Assembly (NCBI GenBank): GCA_016710645.1
Contig: JADJVI010000043.1
Span: forward strand, 1-64,000
Source of the DNA: Actinomycetales bacterium
GTDB lineage: Bacteria > Actinomycetota > Actinomycetes > Actinomycetales > Dermatophilaceae
DNA length: 64,000 nucleotides
Direction: 5' to 3'
Below, piece by piece: positions 38,113 through 47,677 of this stretch. Numbering within the stretch: position 1 is the first letter of the stretch; each line of letters opens with the position of its first letter. Below the pieces are notes generated by a model that searched no databases, had not been told where the DNA came from, and saw only the letters and a program-made list of their open reading frames with translations. A program made the position numbers and the translations under genes.

Positions 38113-38820
38113 ATGGAACTCGGTGAGGCGATCCGTCGCCGCAGGATGGTGCGTCGATACGACCCGCAGCGGCGGGTCTCGGAGGAGGTCGTCATCGCGG
38201 CTCTGGAGCGGGCGACCCGCGCCCCCAGCGCGGGATTCAGCCAGGGCTCGGACTTCCTCGTCCTGCGCTCGGCGGCCGAACGGACGGCCTTCTGGGACGC
38301 GACGACCGACGCGGCTGCGGGCGGGCAACCGGACTCCTGGTTGCAGGGCCTGATGACCGCCCCCACGCTCGTCCTCTGCCTCTCCGACCCGGATCACTAT
38401 CTGGAGCGCTATGCCGAGGTCGACAAGGGCTGGACCGACCGTGACCCCACCCGCTGGCCGGTCCCCTACTGGGACGTCGATACCGGCATGGCCGCCATGC
38501 TCCTGCTGCTCACCGCCGTCGAGGACGGGTTGGGTGCGTGCTTCTTCGGGGTGCCACCGGACCGGCATACAGCGGTCCGTGCCGCGCTCGGCATCCCCGA
38601 GAACCGCCGCTTCGTCGGGGTGGTGAGTCTCGGGTATGCCGTGCCGCACCAGCGCAGTCCCAGCCTCCGCCGTGGTCGGCGACCCCTCACCGAGGTGACC
38701 CACTGGGGGCGCTTCGGCGAGCCGGGGCCGCTTGCCGCACCCAGCGTGGGAGAGGATGGGGGCGCTCGCGGGGCGCACGATCCGGCGCCCGCCGATCGAT
38801 CCCCGCGATCCCCCGGCTGA
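38113..38820 (+). CDS. nitroreductase family protein
   Basis: A 235-residue FMN-dependent oxidoreductase. It begins MELGEAIRRRRMVRRYDPQ, the family N-terminus with the FMN-phosphate-binding arginines, then APSAGFSQG and a C-terminal region with DTGMAAMLLLLTAVEDGLGACFFG and LGIPENRRFVGVVSLGY. Substrate is unknown. It is followed 20 bases later by the topoisomerase A gene, and it sits beside type IIA topoisomerase genes in other actinobacteria too. Confidence 0.87.
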   Translation: MELGEAIRRRRMVRRYDPQRRVSEEVVIAALERATRAPSAGFSQGSDFLVLRSAAERTAFWDATTDAAAGGQPDSWLQGLMTAPTLVLCLSDPDHYLERYAEVDKGWTDRDPTRWPVPYWDVDTGMAAMLLLLTAVEDGLGACFFGVPPDRHTAVRAALGIPENRRFVGVVSLGYAVPHQRSPSLRRGRRPLTEVTHWGRFGEPGPLAAPSVGEDGGARGAHDPAPADRSPRSPG

Positions 38821-38840
38821 CCCTCAGGAGTACCCCACGC

Positions 38841-41336
38841 ATGGCCCGTCGCAGCACACCCCCGCCGCCCGCGGACCCGGTGATCGAGCGAGTCGTCGAT
38901 ATCGACGTTGCCCAGGAGATGAAAGACGCCTTCCTGGAGTACTCCTACAGCGTCATCTATGCCCGCGCGCTGCCGGATGCCCGCGACGGGCTCAAGCCGG
39001 TGCAGCGCCGAATCCTCTTCGGGATGAGCGAGTTGGGGCTACGCCCCGATCGGCCGCACGTGAAGTCCAGCCGCATCGTCGGCGAGGTCATGGGCAAGTA
39101 CCACCCGCACGGCGACAGCGCGATCTACGACACCCTGGTGCGGCTGGCCCAGCCGTTCTCGATGCGGCTGCCACTGGTCGACGGGCACGGCAACTTCGGC
39201 TCGCTCGACGACGGCCCGGCCGCCTCGCGCTACACCGAGGCCCGGATGGCTCCCGGTGCGATGCTCATGGTGGCCGGCCTCGACGAGGACACCGTCGACT
39301 TCGTGCCCAACTACGACGACACCCACCAGCAGCCCGGAGTGTTGCCGGCGGCCTTCCCCAACCTCCTGGTCAACGGCGCCAGCGGCATCGCGGTCGGCAT
39401 GGCCACCAACATGGCCCCGCACAACCTCGTCGAGGTCATCGGCGCGGCACGCCACCTCATCGACCACCCGCAGGCCTCGCTGGAAGACCTGATGCGTTAT
39501 GTGCCCGGGCCCGATCTGCCCGGAGGTGGGCGGATTGTCGGCCTGGAAGGGGTGCGCGATGCCTATGCCACCGGGCGGGGCACCTTCAAGACCCGTGCGG
39601 CAGCCCGGGTCGAGAGCATCACCCCACGGCGCAAGGGCATCGTCGTCACCGAGTTGCCCTATCTCGTCGGCCCCGAGAAGGTCATCGAGAAGATCAAGGA
39701 CCTGGTCCAGTCCAAACGGCTGCAGGGCATCAGCGACGTCAAGGACCTCACCGACCGCAAGCACGGCCTGCAGTTGGTCATCGAGATCAAGTCCGGCTTC
39801 GTGCCCGAGGCGGTCCTGGAGGAGCTCTACCGGCTCACCCCGATGGAGGACTCCTTCGGGATCAACAATGTCGCGCTCGTCGAGGGCCAGCCCCGCACGC
39901 TCGGCCTCAAGGAGCTCCTGCAGGTCTTCGTCGACTTCCGCATCGAGGTCGTGCGCCGCCGCACGGCATACCGGCTGGGCAAACGCGAGGACCAACTGCA
40001 CCTCGTCGAGGGCCTGCTCATCGCGATCCTCGACATCGATGAGGTCATCCAGCTCATCCGCACCTCCGACGACGCCGCCACCGCCAAGTCTCGGTTGATG
40101 AGTGTCTTCGACCTGTCCGAGTTGCAAGCGGGCTACATCCTCGACCTGCAGTTGCGCCGCCTGACCAAGTTCTCGCGCCTCGAACTCGAAAAGCAGCGCG
40201 ACGAGCTCACCCGCGAGATTGAGGCTTTGCGGGCCATCCTCGCCGACCCGATCCTGTTGCGCCGCACCGTTTCTGACGAGTTGGCCGCAGTTGCCGCCAG
40301 TCACGGTACGCCCCGGCGCACGGTGTTGTTGGAAGCTCCCGCGGCCGGTATGCCGGGTGCTCCCGTGACGTCCGCGGCCTCCCGTTCTGCGGCGGCCCGG
40401 TCGGCGGTCGTTCTCGAGGTCACCGACGACCCGTGCTGGGTGCTGCTGTCCTCGACCGGGCTGCTGGCCCGCACCGTCGGCGCCGATCCCCTGCCCACCT
40501 CCGGTGCTCGAGGTCGGCACGACGCGATCATCGGCGCGGTGCGCACCACCGCTCGCGGCGAGTTCGGGATCGTCACGAGCCACGGCCGCATGCTGCGGCT
40601 GTCGGCGCTGGAACTCCCGACGCTCCCGCCGACCGCGGACGCGCCGGCCCTCGCCGGAGGGGCGCCGCTCACGGCATACCTCGAACTCGAGCGCGACGAG
40701 ACCGCCCTCACCGTCGCCTCACTGGCGCCAGGGGCGCCCCCGCTGGCCCTCGGCACCGCAGCCGGGGTCGTCAAGCGGGTGGTCCCGGACAGCCCGGCCA
40801 AGGCCAGCTGGGAACTCATCGCGCTGCGCGACGGGGACTCCGTGGTCGGTGCCGCGCCGACCCCCCGGGAGGACCTCGATCTGGTCTTCATCACGTCCGA
40901 CGCGCAGCTACTGCGCTTCGCTGCCGGGCAGGTCCGGCCGCAGGGTCGGGCGGCCGGGGGGATGGCCGGCATCAAGCTCGCTCCCGGGGCATCCGTCGTC
41001 TCCTTCGGCGTCGTCGATCCCGCCTTGGACGGCGTCGTCGTCACCGCCAGTGGCACGTCCGACGCACTGCCGGGCACCCAGGCTGGGGCCATCAAGGTGA
41101 CCCCGTATGCCGAGTACCCCGCCAAGGGACGCGGCACCGGCGGGGTGCGCTGCCACCGGTTCCTCAAGGGCGAGGACACCCTCATCCTCGGCTGGGCCGG
41201 CGCCGCGCCGGCGCGCGCCGCAGGGTCGGGCGGGGTGCCGCTGGACCTGCCGGAAACCCCGGGTCGTCGGGATGGTTCGGGCTCCCCCGCGCTGACTGTC
41301 ATCGCGGCGATCGCGGGTCCCGCGGGGCTGCTCTGA
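38841..41336 (+). CDS. type IIA DNA topoisomerase (topoisomerase IV-like) A subunit
   Basis: The 831-residue DNA-cleaving subunit. Seen: MKDAFLEYSYSVIYARALPDARDGLKPVQRRI near the start (family positions 25-56), KYHPHGDSAIYD, and the catalytic tyrosine in ASRYTEARM (Tyr131). The C-terminal half forms a beta-pinwheel with repeated GAIKV/GxxGxxx-type segments. In actinobacteria a second type IIA pair besides GyrAB acts as topoisomerase IV (ParCE); no gyrBA context is present here, so this is the likely ParC. Ribosome site AGGAG precedes ATG 38841. The matching B subunit is at 51094-53277, with a sugar locus in between. Confidence 0.88.
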   Translation: MARRSTPPPPADPVIERVVDIDVAQEMKDAFLEYSYSVIYARALPDARDGLKPVQRRILFGMSELGLRPDRPHVKSSRIVGEVMGKYHPHGDSAIYDTLVRLAQPFSMRLPLVDGHGNFGSLDDGPAASRYTEARMAPGAMLMVAGLDEDTVDFVPNYDDTHQQPGVLPAAFPNLLVNGASGIAVGMATNMAPHNLVEVIGAARHLIDHPQASLEDLMRYVPGPDLPGGGRIVGLEGVRDAYATGRGTFKTRAAARVESITPRRKGIVVTELPYLVGPEKVIEKIKDLVQSKRLQGISDVKDLTDRKHGLQLVIEIKSGFVPEAVLEELYRLTPMEDSFGINNVALVEGQPRTLGLKELLQVFVDFRIEVVRRRTAYRLGKREDQLHLVEGLLIAILDIDEVIQLIRTSDDAATAKSRLMSVFDLSELQAGYILDLQLRRLTKFSRLELEKQRDELTREIEALRAILADPILLRRTVSDELAAVAASHGTPRRTVLLEAPAAGMPGAPVTSAASRSAAARSAVVLEVTDDPCWVLLSSTGLLARTVGADPLPTSGARGRHDAIIGAVRTTARGEFGIVTSHGRMLRLSALELPTLPPTADAPALAGGAPLTAYLELERDETALTVASLAPGAPPLALGTAAGVVKRVVPDSPAKASWELIALRDGDSVVGAAPTPREDLDLVFITSDAQLLRFAAGQVRPQGRAAGGMAGIKLAPGASVVSFGVVDPALDGVVVTASGTSDALPGTQAGAIKVTPYAEYPAKGRGTGGVRCHRFLKGEDTLILGWAGAAPARAAGSGGVPLDLPETPGRRDGSGSPALTVIAAIAGPAGLL

Positions 41337-41380
41337 GGAGCTCTCACGTGGCGCGATGAGGCGGTTCGCCGACCCGAGTG

Positions 41381-41394
41381 TGTAAGCGTTTCAA
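41381..41394. promoter_or_regulatory. LacI-type operator 1
   Basis: TGTAAGCGTTTCAA matches the LacI-family pattern TGNAAGCGNTTNCA at nearly all positions. It lies upstream of the sugar-binding-protein gene, 32 bp centre-to-centre (about three helical turns) from operator 2, so both would face the same side of the DNA. Confidence 0.7.
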
Positions 41395-41412
41395 GCCCGA
41401 GAATCGTGCTCA

Positions 41413-41426
41413 TGGAAGCGCTTGCA
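41413..41426. promoter_or_regulatory. LacI-type operator 2
   Basis: TGGAAGCGCTTGCA has the palindromic core AAGCGCTT characteristic of LacI-family sites. With operator 1 it probably allows cooperative binding by the LacI protein encoded at 50054. The remainder of 41337-41619 shows no gene. Confidence 0.75.
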
Positions 41427-41564
41427 TAACAATCTGGCAACGCTCCCGCACGACGGTCAAGAAGACCTCGCGTCGGCTCTTGACGCCGACTGTGCGCCAC
41501 GGGATGGTTCAAGCGTCGGAGATCGCTCATCCCGGATCGATCAGCGGGGTCTGTCGCCGCGGGG

Positions 41565-41581
41565 CTTGCCCTCGGGGCAAG
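41565..41581 (+). other. hairpin in the leader of the sugar ABC operon
   Basis: CTTGCCC (41565-41571) pairs with GGGCAAG (41575-41581) around a three-base loop, 38 bases before the binding-protein start codon. It could stabilise the mRNA or be incidental. Confidence 0.35.
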
Positions 41582-41619
41582 GCACCTCCCGATTTACAGA
41601 AACACAAAGGGAGTGGAGT

Positions 41620-42945
41620 ATGCGCAGTAGTACCCTCATCAAGGTGGCAGCGTCTGCGGGGACGGTTGCCCTGCTGACGGCTGGCTGCCTCAGCTCGGGC
41701 TCGAGCACCGGCACTGCGACCGGCACCGCGGCGGGCCCCGGCAAGGCGACGGTCGAGGTGATGTACGGCTTCGGCAACGAGCAGGAAGGCGCCTTCAAGA
41801 AGGACCTCGACAAGTTCGCTGCGGCCAACGGCTTCGCCATCAAGTACACCAAGGCCGGATCGTGGGACACGGAGATCAACCTCCGCGTCTCCGGCGGCAA
41901 CCCCCCGGACGTGGGCCTCTTCCCGCAGCCGGGCCTCATGTGTGACCTGGCCAAGTCCGGCAAGATCCTCGCCTACGACGACGCCACGGTCACCTCCGCC
42001 AAGTCCACCCTCGTTCCCGGCTTCGTCGGCGCGGGCACCTGCGCGGACAGCAAGGTCTACGGCCTGCCGTCGGCGGTCAGCGTGAAGTCGCTGCTGTGGT
42101 ACGACGCACCCCAGTTCGCCACCAACGGCTGGAAGGCTCCGACCACGCTCGCCGAGCTGGACGCCCTCACGGCCCAGATCAAGGGCGCCGGTAAGACCCC
42201 GTGGTGCATCGCCGCCGAGTCGGGTCAGGCCACCGGTTGGCCGATCACGGACTGGATCGAGGACCTCGTCCTGCGCTTCGCCGGCCCGGAGAACTACGAC
42301 AAGTGGGTCGCCGGCACGCTGAAGTTCAACAGCCCCGAGATCAAGGCGGCGTTCGAGTACTTCCAGTCGATCGCCTTCACCGAGGGCAACGTCCGCGGTG
42401 GCACCAAGGCCATCGCTGCCACCAACTTCCAGACCGGTGGCAACGCGCTGTTCGACGCCACGCCTGGGTGCTACCTGTTCAAGCAGGCTACCTTCATCGC
42501 CGGCAAGGGCGGCTTCCCGGACTCGGTCCTGGCCAAGGCTGACACCGAGATCGGCGTCGTTGCCTTCCCGGCCAAGGAGGCCGGCAACAACCCGGTCCTC
42601 ACCGGTGGCGACCTGGCGTCGGCGTTCAACAACGACGCCAACACCCTCAAGCTGCGCAACTTCATCGCCAGCAAGGACAACGGCGTCGAGGTCGGCAAGG
42701 CCGGCTACTTCTCGCCGCACAAGTCCTTCGACTCGTCGCTCTACCCGAGCAAGATGCTCCAGACGATCGCCAAGGACGTCCTCTACAAGTCGACCGCCGC
42801 TCGCTTCGACGGCTCCGACCTGATGCCCGCGAAGGTTGGTGCAGGCACCTTCTGGACCGAGCCGATCAAGTGGATCAACGGTTCTCAGGACCTCAACACC
42901 ACCCTGAGCAACATCGACGCAAGCTGGCCGAAGTCCGCTAGCTGA
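41620..42945 (+). CDS. sugar ABC transporter substrate-binding lipoprotein
   Basis: A 441-residue exported binding protein of the carbohydrate family-1 type. A signal peptide ends in the lipobox LLTAGC (cysteine near residue 22), followed by a Ser/Gly/Thr linker and a mature domain starting VEVMYGFGNEQEGAF. NPPDVGLFPQPGL, VYGLPSAVSVKSLLWYD and TGGDLASAFNN resemble oligosaccharide-binding proteins. ATG 41620 follows AAGGGAG. It is the first gene of the operon, behind two LacI-type operators. A stable hairpin after the gene separates it from the permease genes. Base use is strongly biased to C-ending codons, as in a highly expressed gene, and it has no copy of the repeated octamer. Confidence 0.92.
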   Translation: MRSSTLIKVAASAGTVALLTAGCLSSGSSTGTATGTAAGPGKATVEVMYGFGNEQEGAFKKDLDKFAAANGFAIKYTKAGSWDTEINLRVSGGNPPDVGLFPQPGLMCDLAKSGKILAYDDATVTSAKSTLVPGFVGAGTCADSKVYGLPSAVSVKSLLWYDAPQFATNGWKAPTTLAELDALTAQIKGAGKTPWCIAAESGQATGWPITDWIEDLVLRFAGPENYDKWVAGTLKFNSPEIKAAFEYFQSIAFTEGNVRGGTKAIAATNFQTGGNALFDATPGCYLFKQATFIAGKGGFPDSVLAKADTEIGVVAFPAKEAGNNPVLTGGDLASAFNNDANTLKLRNFIASKDNGVEVGKAGYFSPHKSFDSSLYPSKMLQTIAKDVLYKSTAARFDGSDLMPAKVGAGTFWTEPIKWINGSQDLNTTLSNIDASWPKSAS

Positions 42946-42953
42946 CATCGCAA

Positions 42954-42988
42954 GCGGCCGGTGGGAGGGGCCACCTCCCACCGGCCGC
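42954..42988 (+). terminator. intra-operon hairpin after the binding-protein gene
   Basis: GCGGCCGGTGGGAGG (42954-42968) pairs perfectly over 15 bases with 42974-42988 around a five-base loop, nine bases after the stop. Such partial terminators or 3' stabilisers raise binding-protein levels over those of the permeases in many ABC operons. Confidence 0.75.
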
Positions 42989-43016
42989 TCCACTTTCGGC
43001 AGGAAGGACGTGGCCT

Positions 43017-44000
43017 GTGGCAATCAAGCTCCTGAACGCGGTGCTCGCGATCGTGGGCGGCATCGGCGGCGCGATGATCATCTTCTGGATCCTCAACAAG
43101 CTCGCCGAGTCGCTGAAGGGTCGGTGGGAGGACCGGGTCAAACCGTGGATGTTCGCCGGGCCGGCCATCCTCGCGATCGCGGTCTATTTGATCTACCCCG
43201 CCATTCAGACGATCAACTTCTCGTTCGCCAACGAGGAGGGCACCAAGTACGTCGGGTTGACCAACTACACCGACCTGCTCGGTGAGGCGGAGTTCCGCAA
43301 TGTGCTCCTGAACAACCTGCTGTGGATCATCATCGTCCCGGCGCTCACCGTGATCCTCGGCCTCGGTGTCGCGGTTCTCGCCGACCGACTCCAGCCGCGA
43401 GGCGAGAAGGCGGCGAAGACGATCATCTTCCTGCCGATGGCCATCAGCATGGTCGGTGCGGCGACGATCTGGCGCTCGATCTACGAGTACCAGCCGACGG
43501 GTGCGCCGCAGACCGGTCTGCTCAACGCGATCATGGGCCTGTTCGGCCGTGACCCGGTCTACTGGTACTCCATCGAGACCCTCAAGCTCAACAGCCTGCT
43601 GCTCATGGTCATCCTCATCTGGACCCAGGTCGGCTACTCCATGGTGCTGTTGTCCTCCGCCATCAAGGCTGTTCCCGAGGACACCATCGAGGCAGGGCGC
43701 ATCGACGGCGCGGGCGAGAAGCGGATCTTCTTCAGCATCGTCGTGCCTCAGATCTGGCCGACGGTCATCACCGTCTTCATCACCGTGCTCATCGGCGTCA
43801 TGAAGGTCTTCGACGTCGTCTACGTCACCACCAACGGTGGCTACAACACCGACGTCGTGGGGCGTCGGTTCTACAACGAGATGTTCACGGTGCGCAACGG
43901 CGGGTATGCCGCAGCCATCGTCGTCCTGCTGATGATTGCCATCACGCCGGTGCTCGTGTACCAGGTGCGTCAGTTCCGTCGTGAGGAGGCCAACCGATGA
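43017..44000 (+). CDS. sugar ABC transporter permease (MalF type)
   Basis: A 327-residue inner-membrane permease with about seven helices. The EAA loop that contacts the ATPase is seen at EDTIEAGRIDGAGEKRIFFS (about residue 220). There is an extra N-terminal hydrophobic segment. GTG 43017 follows AGGAAGGA. It overlaps the second permease gene by four bases (ATGA). No ATPase gene is present in the locus, so a shared MsiK-like ATPase encoded elsewhere is likely, as is usual in actinobacteria. Confidence 0.92.
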   Translation: MAIKLLNAVLAIVGGIGGAMIIFWILNKLAESLKGRWEDRVKPWMFAGPAILAIAVYLIYPAIQTINFSFANEEGTKYVGLTNYTDLLGEAEFRNVLLNNLLWIIIVPALTVILGLGVAVLADRLQPRGEKAAKTIIFLPMAISMVGAATIWRSIYEYQPTGAPQTGLLNAIMGLFGRDPVYWYSIETLKLNSLLLMVILIWTQVGYSMVLLSSAIKAVPEDTIEAGRIDGAGEKRIFFSIVVPQIWPTVITVFITVLIGVMKVFDVVYVTTNGGYNTDVVGRRFYNEMFTVRNGGYAAAIVVLLMIAITPVLVYQVRQFRREEANR

Positions 44001-44920
44001 GCACCCAAGCCGCGGCTGCCCAGGTCGCAAGCACGGCCAAGGTCAAAGCCCCGAAGGCCAAGGGCGGTCCTGGCAGCGCCAGCCCCCTGGTCAAGATTTT
44101 CTTGCTCCTGCTGTGCTTGCTGTGGATGGTCCCCGTGTTGGGCCTGCTCATCAGCTCGTTCCGGACCCGCGACGCACAGTTCGCCTCCGGATGGTGGTCC
44201 GCGATCGCCAACCCGTTGGACTTCACCCAGTGGACGATGAACAACTATGCCCAGGTCATGGGTGACAACCAGTCCGGCGTCAACATGGGCCAGGCGTTCC
44301 TCAACAGCTTCATCGTCACGGTGCCGGCCACGGTCATCCCGATCCTCATCGCGGCGTTCGCGGCCTATGCCTTCACCTTCATGGAGTGGAAGGGCCGCGA
44401 CATCGTCTTCGTCATCATCGTCGGCCTGCTCGTGGTCCCCAACCAGGTCGCGCTGCTGCCGCTGCTCAAGCTCTACAACCAGTTGCACATCAGCGGCACC
44501 TTCCCCGCGGTGTGGTTGGCGCACATCGGTTTCGGTATGCCGTTGGCCGTCTACATCCTGCGCAACTACATGTCGAGCCTGCCCAAGGCCGTCATCGAGT
44601 CGGCGAAAATCGACGGGGCGAGCCACTTCACCACGTTCTGGAAGCTCATCATGCCGATGTCGACGCCGGCTCTTGCCTCGTTCGCCATCTTCCAGTTCCT
44701 CTGGGTGTGGAACGACCTGCTCATCTCCCTGATCTTCCTCGGCCGCGGTGAGAACACCATCGCGACGGTGGCGCTGCAGGGTATGCAAGGTCAGACCGGT
44801 CAGGGCCGCGAGCTCATTCCCTCGGCCGGTTTCGTCACGATCATCATCCCGATCCTCGTGTTCTTGTCGCTGCAGCGGTACTTCATCCGCGGCATGACCT
44901 CAGGCGCGGTCAAGGGCTGA
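43997..44920 (+). CDS. sugar ABC transporter permease (MalG type)
   Basis: A 307-residue partner permease. After an Ala/Lys-rich cytoplasmic leader there are six helices, with the EAA loop at ESAKIDGASHFTTFWKLIMP (about residue 200). The ATG overlaps the stop of the first permease, so both are made in equal amounts. A strong hairpin follows 14 bases after its stop. Confidence 0.92.
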   Translation: MSTQAAAAQVASTAKVKAPKAKGGPGSASPLVKIFLLLLCLLWMVPVLGLLISSFRTRDAQFASGWWSAIANPLDFTQWTMNNYAQVMGDNQSGVNMGQAFLNSFIVTVPATVIPILIAAFAAYAFTFMEWKGRDIVFVIIVGLLVVPNQVALLPLLKLYNQLHISGTFPAVWLAHIGFGMPLAVYILRNYMSSLPKAVIESAKIDGASHFTTFWKLIMPMSTPALASFAIFQFLWVWNDLLISLIFLGRGENTIATVALQGMQGQTGQGRELIPSAGFVTIIIPILVFLSLQRYFIRGMTSGAVKG

Positions 44921-44934
44921 TCGTCAGTCATGAT

Positions 44935-44974
44935 GTCCGGGCTCGGTTCTCCTGCAAGGGAACCGGGCCCGGAC
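44935..44974 (+). terminator. terminator after the sugar permease genes
   Basis: GTCCGGGC-T-CGGTTC on the left pairs with GAACCG-G-GCCCGGAC on the right (44935-44949 with 44960-44974), one central mismatch, 10-base loop. It separates the transporter operon from the glycosidase genes, although read-through is possible. Confidence 0.75.
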
Positions 44975-45008
44975 TGCGTCTGGTCACCCATCTCATAGGC
45001 TCGGGCGC

Positions 45009-46619
45009 ATGACGGCACCCCAGTTGATCCCCACCCGTGGGATCTACCTCACCGACGAGCCGGTGGTCATCGAGGTATCCGATCCCGAGGGGCACGGCAT
45101 ACCGGCCGTCTTGGAAGTCTCCGACCTCGGCAGCCTCCTGCGCACCGTCGTCGCTCCCTCGTCAGGCTCGGCAGATCTCGGGCCGCTCCCCCGCGGGAGC
45201 TACGGAATCTCGTTGGTGTGCAACGGCATACAGCGTGCCCGCAGCGCGGTCCAGGTGGTCGCGCCGGAAGACCGAAGCGCGGTGCAGCGGTACGGCTTCG
45301 TCGTCGACTACCACCCCGACCGCGACCCGGGCGCTCTGACCGACATCGTCAGGCGCCTGCACCTGACCGATGTGCAGTTCTACGACTGGGCCTATCGCCA
45401 CGCCGACCTGCTCGGCGGTGGCGAGAGCTACGCCGACCCGCTCGGGAATGTCGTCGCCCTGGACACGGTCCGCGAGCTCGTGCGGGCCTGCCGGACAGTC
45501 GGGGCCCGCGCGCTCGGCTACGCCGCGGTGTATGCCGTGGGGCAGCAGGAATGGCCGCGTTGGCGTTCTCACGCCTTGCTCGACGCCGAGGGCAACCCCT
45601 ACGCGCTTGGTGACTTCCTGCGGGTGGTCGACCCCGGCGACCCAGCCTGGACGACGCACTTCGGGGACGATCTGTCGGCGGCGGTCAGGGCCGTGGGCTT
45701 CGACGGCTTCCATCTCGACCAATACGGGTGGCCCAAGGTGGCCGTGACGCCGCAGGGTGAGCGGGTCGATCTGGCCGAGCGCTTTGTCACTTTCATCGAG
45801 GCGGTCCGCCACCGGCTCCCCCACGCCCGGCTCGTCTTCAACAATGTCAACGACTTCCCGACCTGGGCCACCGCGAGAGCTGACCAGGATGCCGTCTACA
45901 TCGAGGTGTGGGAACCCCACACGACGCTCGCCGACCTGGCCGACGTGGTCACCCGCGCCCGTTCTGTGGCCGGCAGCAAGCCGGTCGTCGTGGCGGCATA
46001 CCAGCACTGCTATGCCGACGCCCCCCGCGCGGCGGCCGACCAGGCGACCGCCCTGACCATGGCCACCCTCTTCTCCCACGGCGCGACCCATCTCTTGGCC
46101 GGGGACGGCGGTCGGCTCCTCATCGACCCCTACTACGCGCGAAACCATCTCGCCGAGCCCGCCACTCTCGACCGGCTGGCGCGGTGGTACGACTTCCTCG
46201 TCGAGCACCACGACGTGCTTCTCGATCCGGACATCGTCGACGTCACCGGCTCGTATGCCGGGCTGTACAACGACGATCTCGACGTGACCTACCCCGGCGC
46301 GCCGACAAGCGGGACCGCGCGACCGGGCGCCGTATGGCGCCGGATCACCCGACGCGGAGACTGGCTCGTGGTGCATCTGATCAACCTCAGCGCCACCACC
46401 GATGATGGCTGGGACCACCCGCAGCCGCCACCCGGCGACCTGGGGACGGGTGTACTGCGGCTGCGTCTGGTCGGTGGGGGTGCTCCATCGGTGTTCGTGG
46501 CAGATCCCGACGGGCTGGGCCACCTGGAGCCGGTCACGATGGCGGATGGCGGAACGCACGCCACCACGGACCTGCCACCCCTTCAGACGTGGCAGCTGAT
46601 CCTCATCCGCGGCCGCTGA
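45009..46619 (+). CDS. cytoplasmic GH66-like glycosidase (dextranase/cycloisomaltooligosaccharide family)
   Basis: A 536-residue enzyme without a signal peptide. An N-terminal beta-sandwich (about 1-90) precedes a (beta/alpha)8 barrel. FDGFHLDQYG carries the putative nucleophile Asp237, and YIEVWE the putative acid/base Glu299, both placed as in GH66. QHCYADAPRAAADQATAL and LLAGDGGRLLIDPYYARNH are family-like. A C-terminal beta domain follows. GH66 members cut alpha-1,6-glucans or form cyclic isomaltooligosaccharides and are normally secreted. The lack of export here suggests it acts on isomaltooligosaccharides imported by the neighbouring ABC system (inference). ATG 45009 has only a weak ribosome site. 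Confidence 0.75.
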   Translation: MTAPQLIPTRGIYLTDEPVVIEVSDPEGHGIPAVLEVSDLGSLLRTVVAPSSGSADLGPLPRGSYGISLVCNGIQRARSAVQVVAPEDRSAVQRYGFVVDYHPDRDPGALTDIVRRLHLTDVQFYDWAYRHADLLGGGESYADPLGNVVALDTVRELVRACRTVGARALGYAAVYAVGQQEWPRWRSHALLDAEGNPYALGDFLRVVDPGDPAWTTHFGDDLSAAVRAVGFDGFHLDQYGWPKVAVTPQGERVDLAERFVTFIEAVRHRLPHARLVFNNVNDFPTWATARADQDAVYIEVWEPHTTLADLADVVTRARSVAGSKPVVVAAYQHCYADAPRAAADQATALTMATLFSHGATHLLAGDGGRLLIDPYYARNHLAEPATLDRLARWYDFLVEHHDVLLDPDIVDVTGSYAGLYNDDLDVTYPGAPTSGTARPGAVWRRITRRGDWLVVHLINLSATTDDGWDHPQPPPGDLGTGVLRLRLVGGGAPSVFVADPDGLGHLEPVTMADGGTHATTDLPPLQTWQLILIRGR

Positions 46620-46753
46620 CCGCCACCTCCCCGCCATGTACAGACCGAGTGACCGCGTGCCGGAAGCACTCTCCCCGCGGCGTGCCGCACGGCATACGGT
46701 GGAGTGTGACGTGCGCAAGGGCACGGTGGCCGAACGCCAGTGAGGAGGGGGTC

Positions 46754-47677
46754 GTGGGTTTCGCAGCGCAACAAGCGCCAGCGCAGAGTTGCTCGATCGA
46801 CTGGGATCGCCACGAGGTGCCGGCCTGGGGCACCGCCACCCACGCCGAGGTCGTCATTGCCTTGGAGCAGAACGGGCCCTGGGGCAAGGACGCGGTCACC
46901 GAGTCTCACCTGGATCCCGAGCTCGGCACGCGCCTGGACGCCCAGGTGCGACACCTCGGCGGGCGACTGCTGCTGATTCGCCGCTCGGGACGCCATGCCG
47001 AGCAAGTCGACGGTGCACGCCAATGCCTGGTCGCGCGCACCGGTCCGGCGGGGTGGCTGGTCACCGCAGAGCTCAGCGACCCGGCCGTCTTGCTGTCCCT
47101 GACGGCGGCGGCGCTGGCCGGGGCGGAGCCCACGGCGGCGATGCTGTCCGGGTCGGTTGCCTCGACCCCGGAGTTGCTGGTGTGCACCAACGGGCGACGC
47201 GATGCCTGCTGCGCGGTCCGCGGGCGACCGCTGGCTCTCGCCGCCGCGGCGTCACACCCAGGGCGGGTCTGGGAGGTCACCCACACTGGCGGCCATCGGT
47301 TCGCACCAACAGCGATCCTGCTGCCCTGGGGACGGATACTCGCCCGGCTCGACCCGCTCCTGGCCGATCGCGTTCTGGTCGCGGCGTCGCACGGGCACCT
47401 GGCCGCAGAGGCATTGGGACCGCGCCACGATCGCGGCGCGATGCACATGACGCCCCGCGAGCAGGCGATCGAGGCCTTCCTGCGCCAGGAATGGGGCATC
47501 ACCGACCTGACGACCGCCCCGTCAATCGATCCGGCAGCTGTCACCGTCAATGTCGTGCACGGTCCGGCATTGCCCGTGTCGTGCGGCCGAGCACCCGAAC
47601 CGACCACCTGGTTCGTCCCGACCTGGGCAACCGAAGACCGTTCCAGTCCACCCACCGTCACCTCGGAGGCTCCGTGA
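46754..47677 (+). CDS. sucrase/ferredoxin-like (Suc_Fer-like) protein
   Basis: A 307-residue protein of the sucrase/ferredoxin-like family, a thioredoxin-fold relative of [2Fe-2S] ferredoxins. It has an N-terminal cysteine in QSCSIDWDRH and the probable cluster segment LLVCTNGRRDACCAVRG (about residues 140-156), followed by EVTHTGGHRFAPTAILLPWG. Despite the family name no sucrase activity is established. GTG 46754 lies five bases after GAGGAGG; the frame remains open 55 codons upstream without similarity. Its stop overlaps the GTG of the GH36 gene, so the two are translationally coupled. Confidence 0.83.
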   Translation: MGFAAQQAPAQSCSIDWDRHEVPAWGTATHAEVVIALEQNGPWGKDAVTESHLDPELGTRLDAQVRHLGGRLLLIRRSGRHAEQVDGARQCLVARTGPAGWLVTAELSDPAVLLSLTAAALAGAEPTAAMLSGSVASTPELLVCTNGRRDACCAVRGRPLALAAAASHPGRVWEVTHTGGHRFAPTAILLPWGRILARLDPLLADRVLVAASHGHLAAEALGPRHDRGAMHMTPREQAIEAFLRQEWGITDLTTAPSIDPAAVTVNVVHGPALPVSCGRAPEPTTWFVPTWATEDRSSPPTVTSEAP

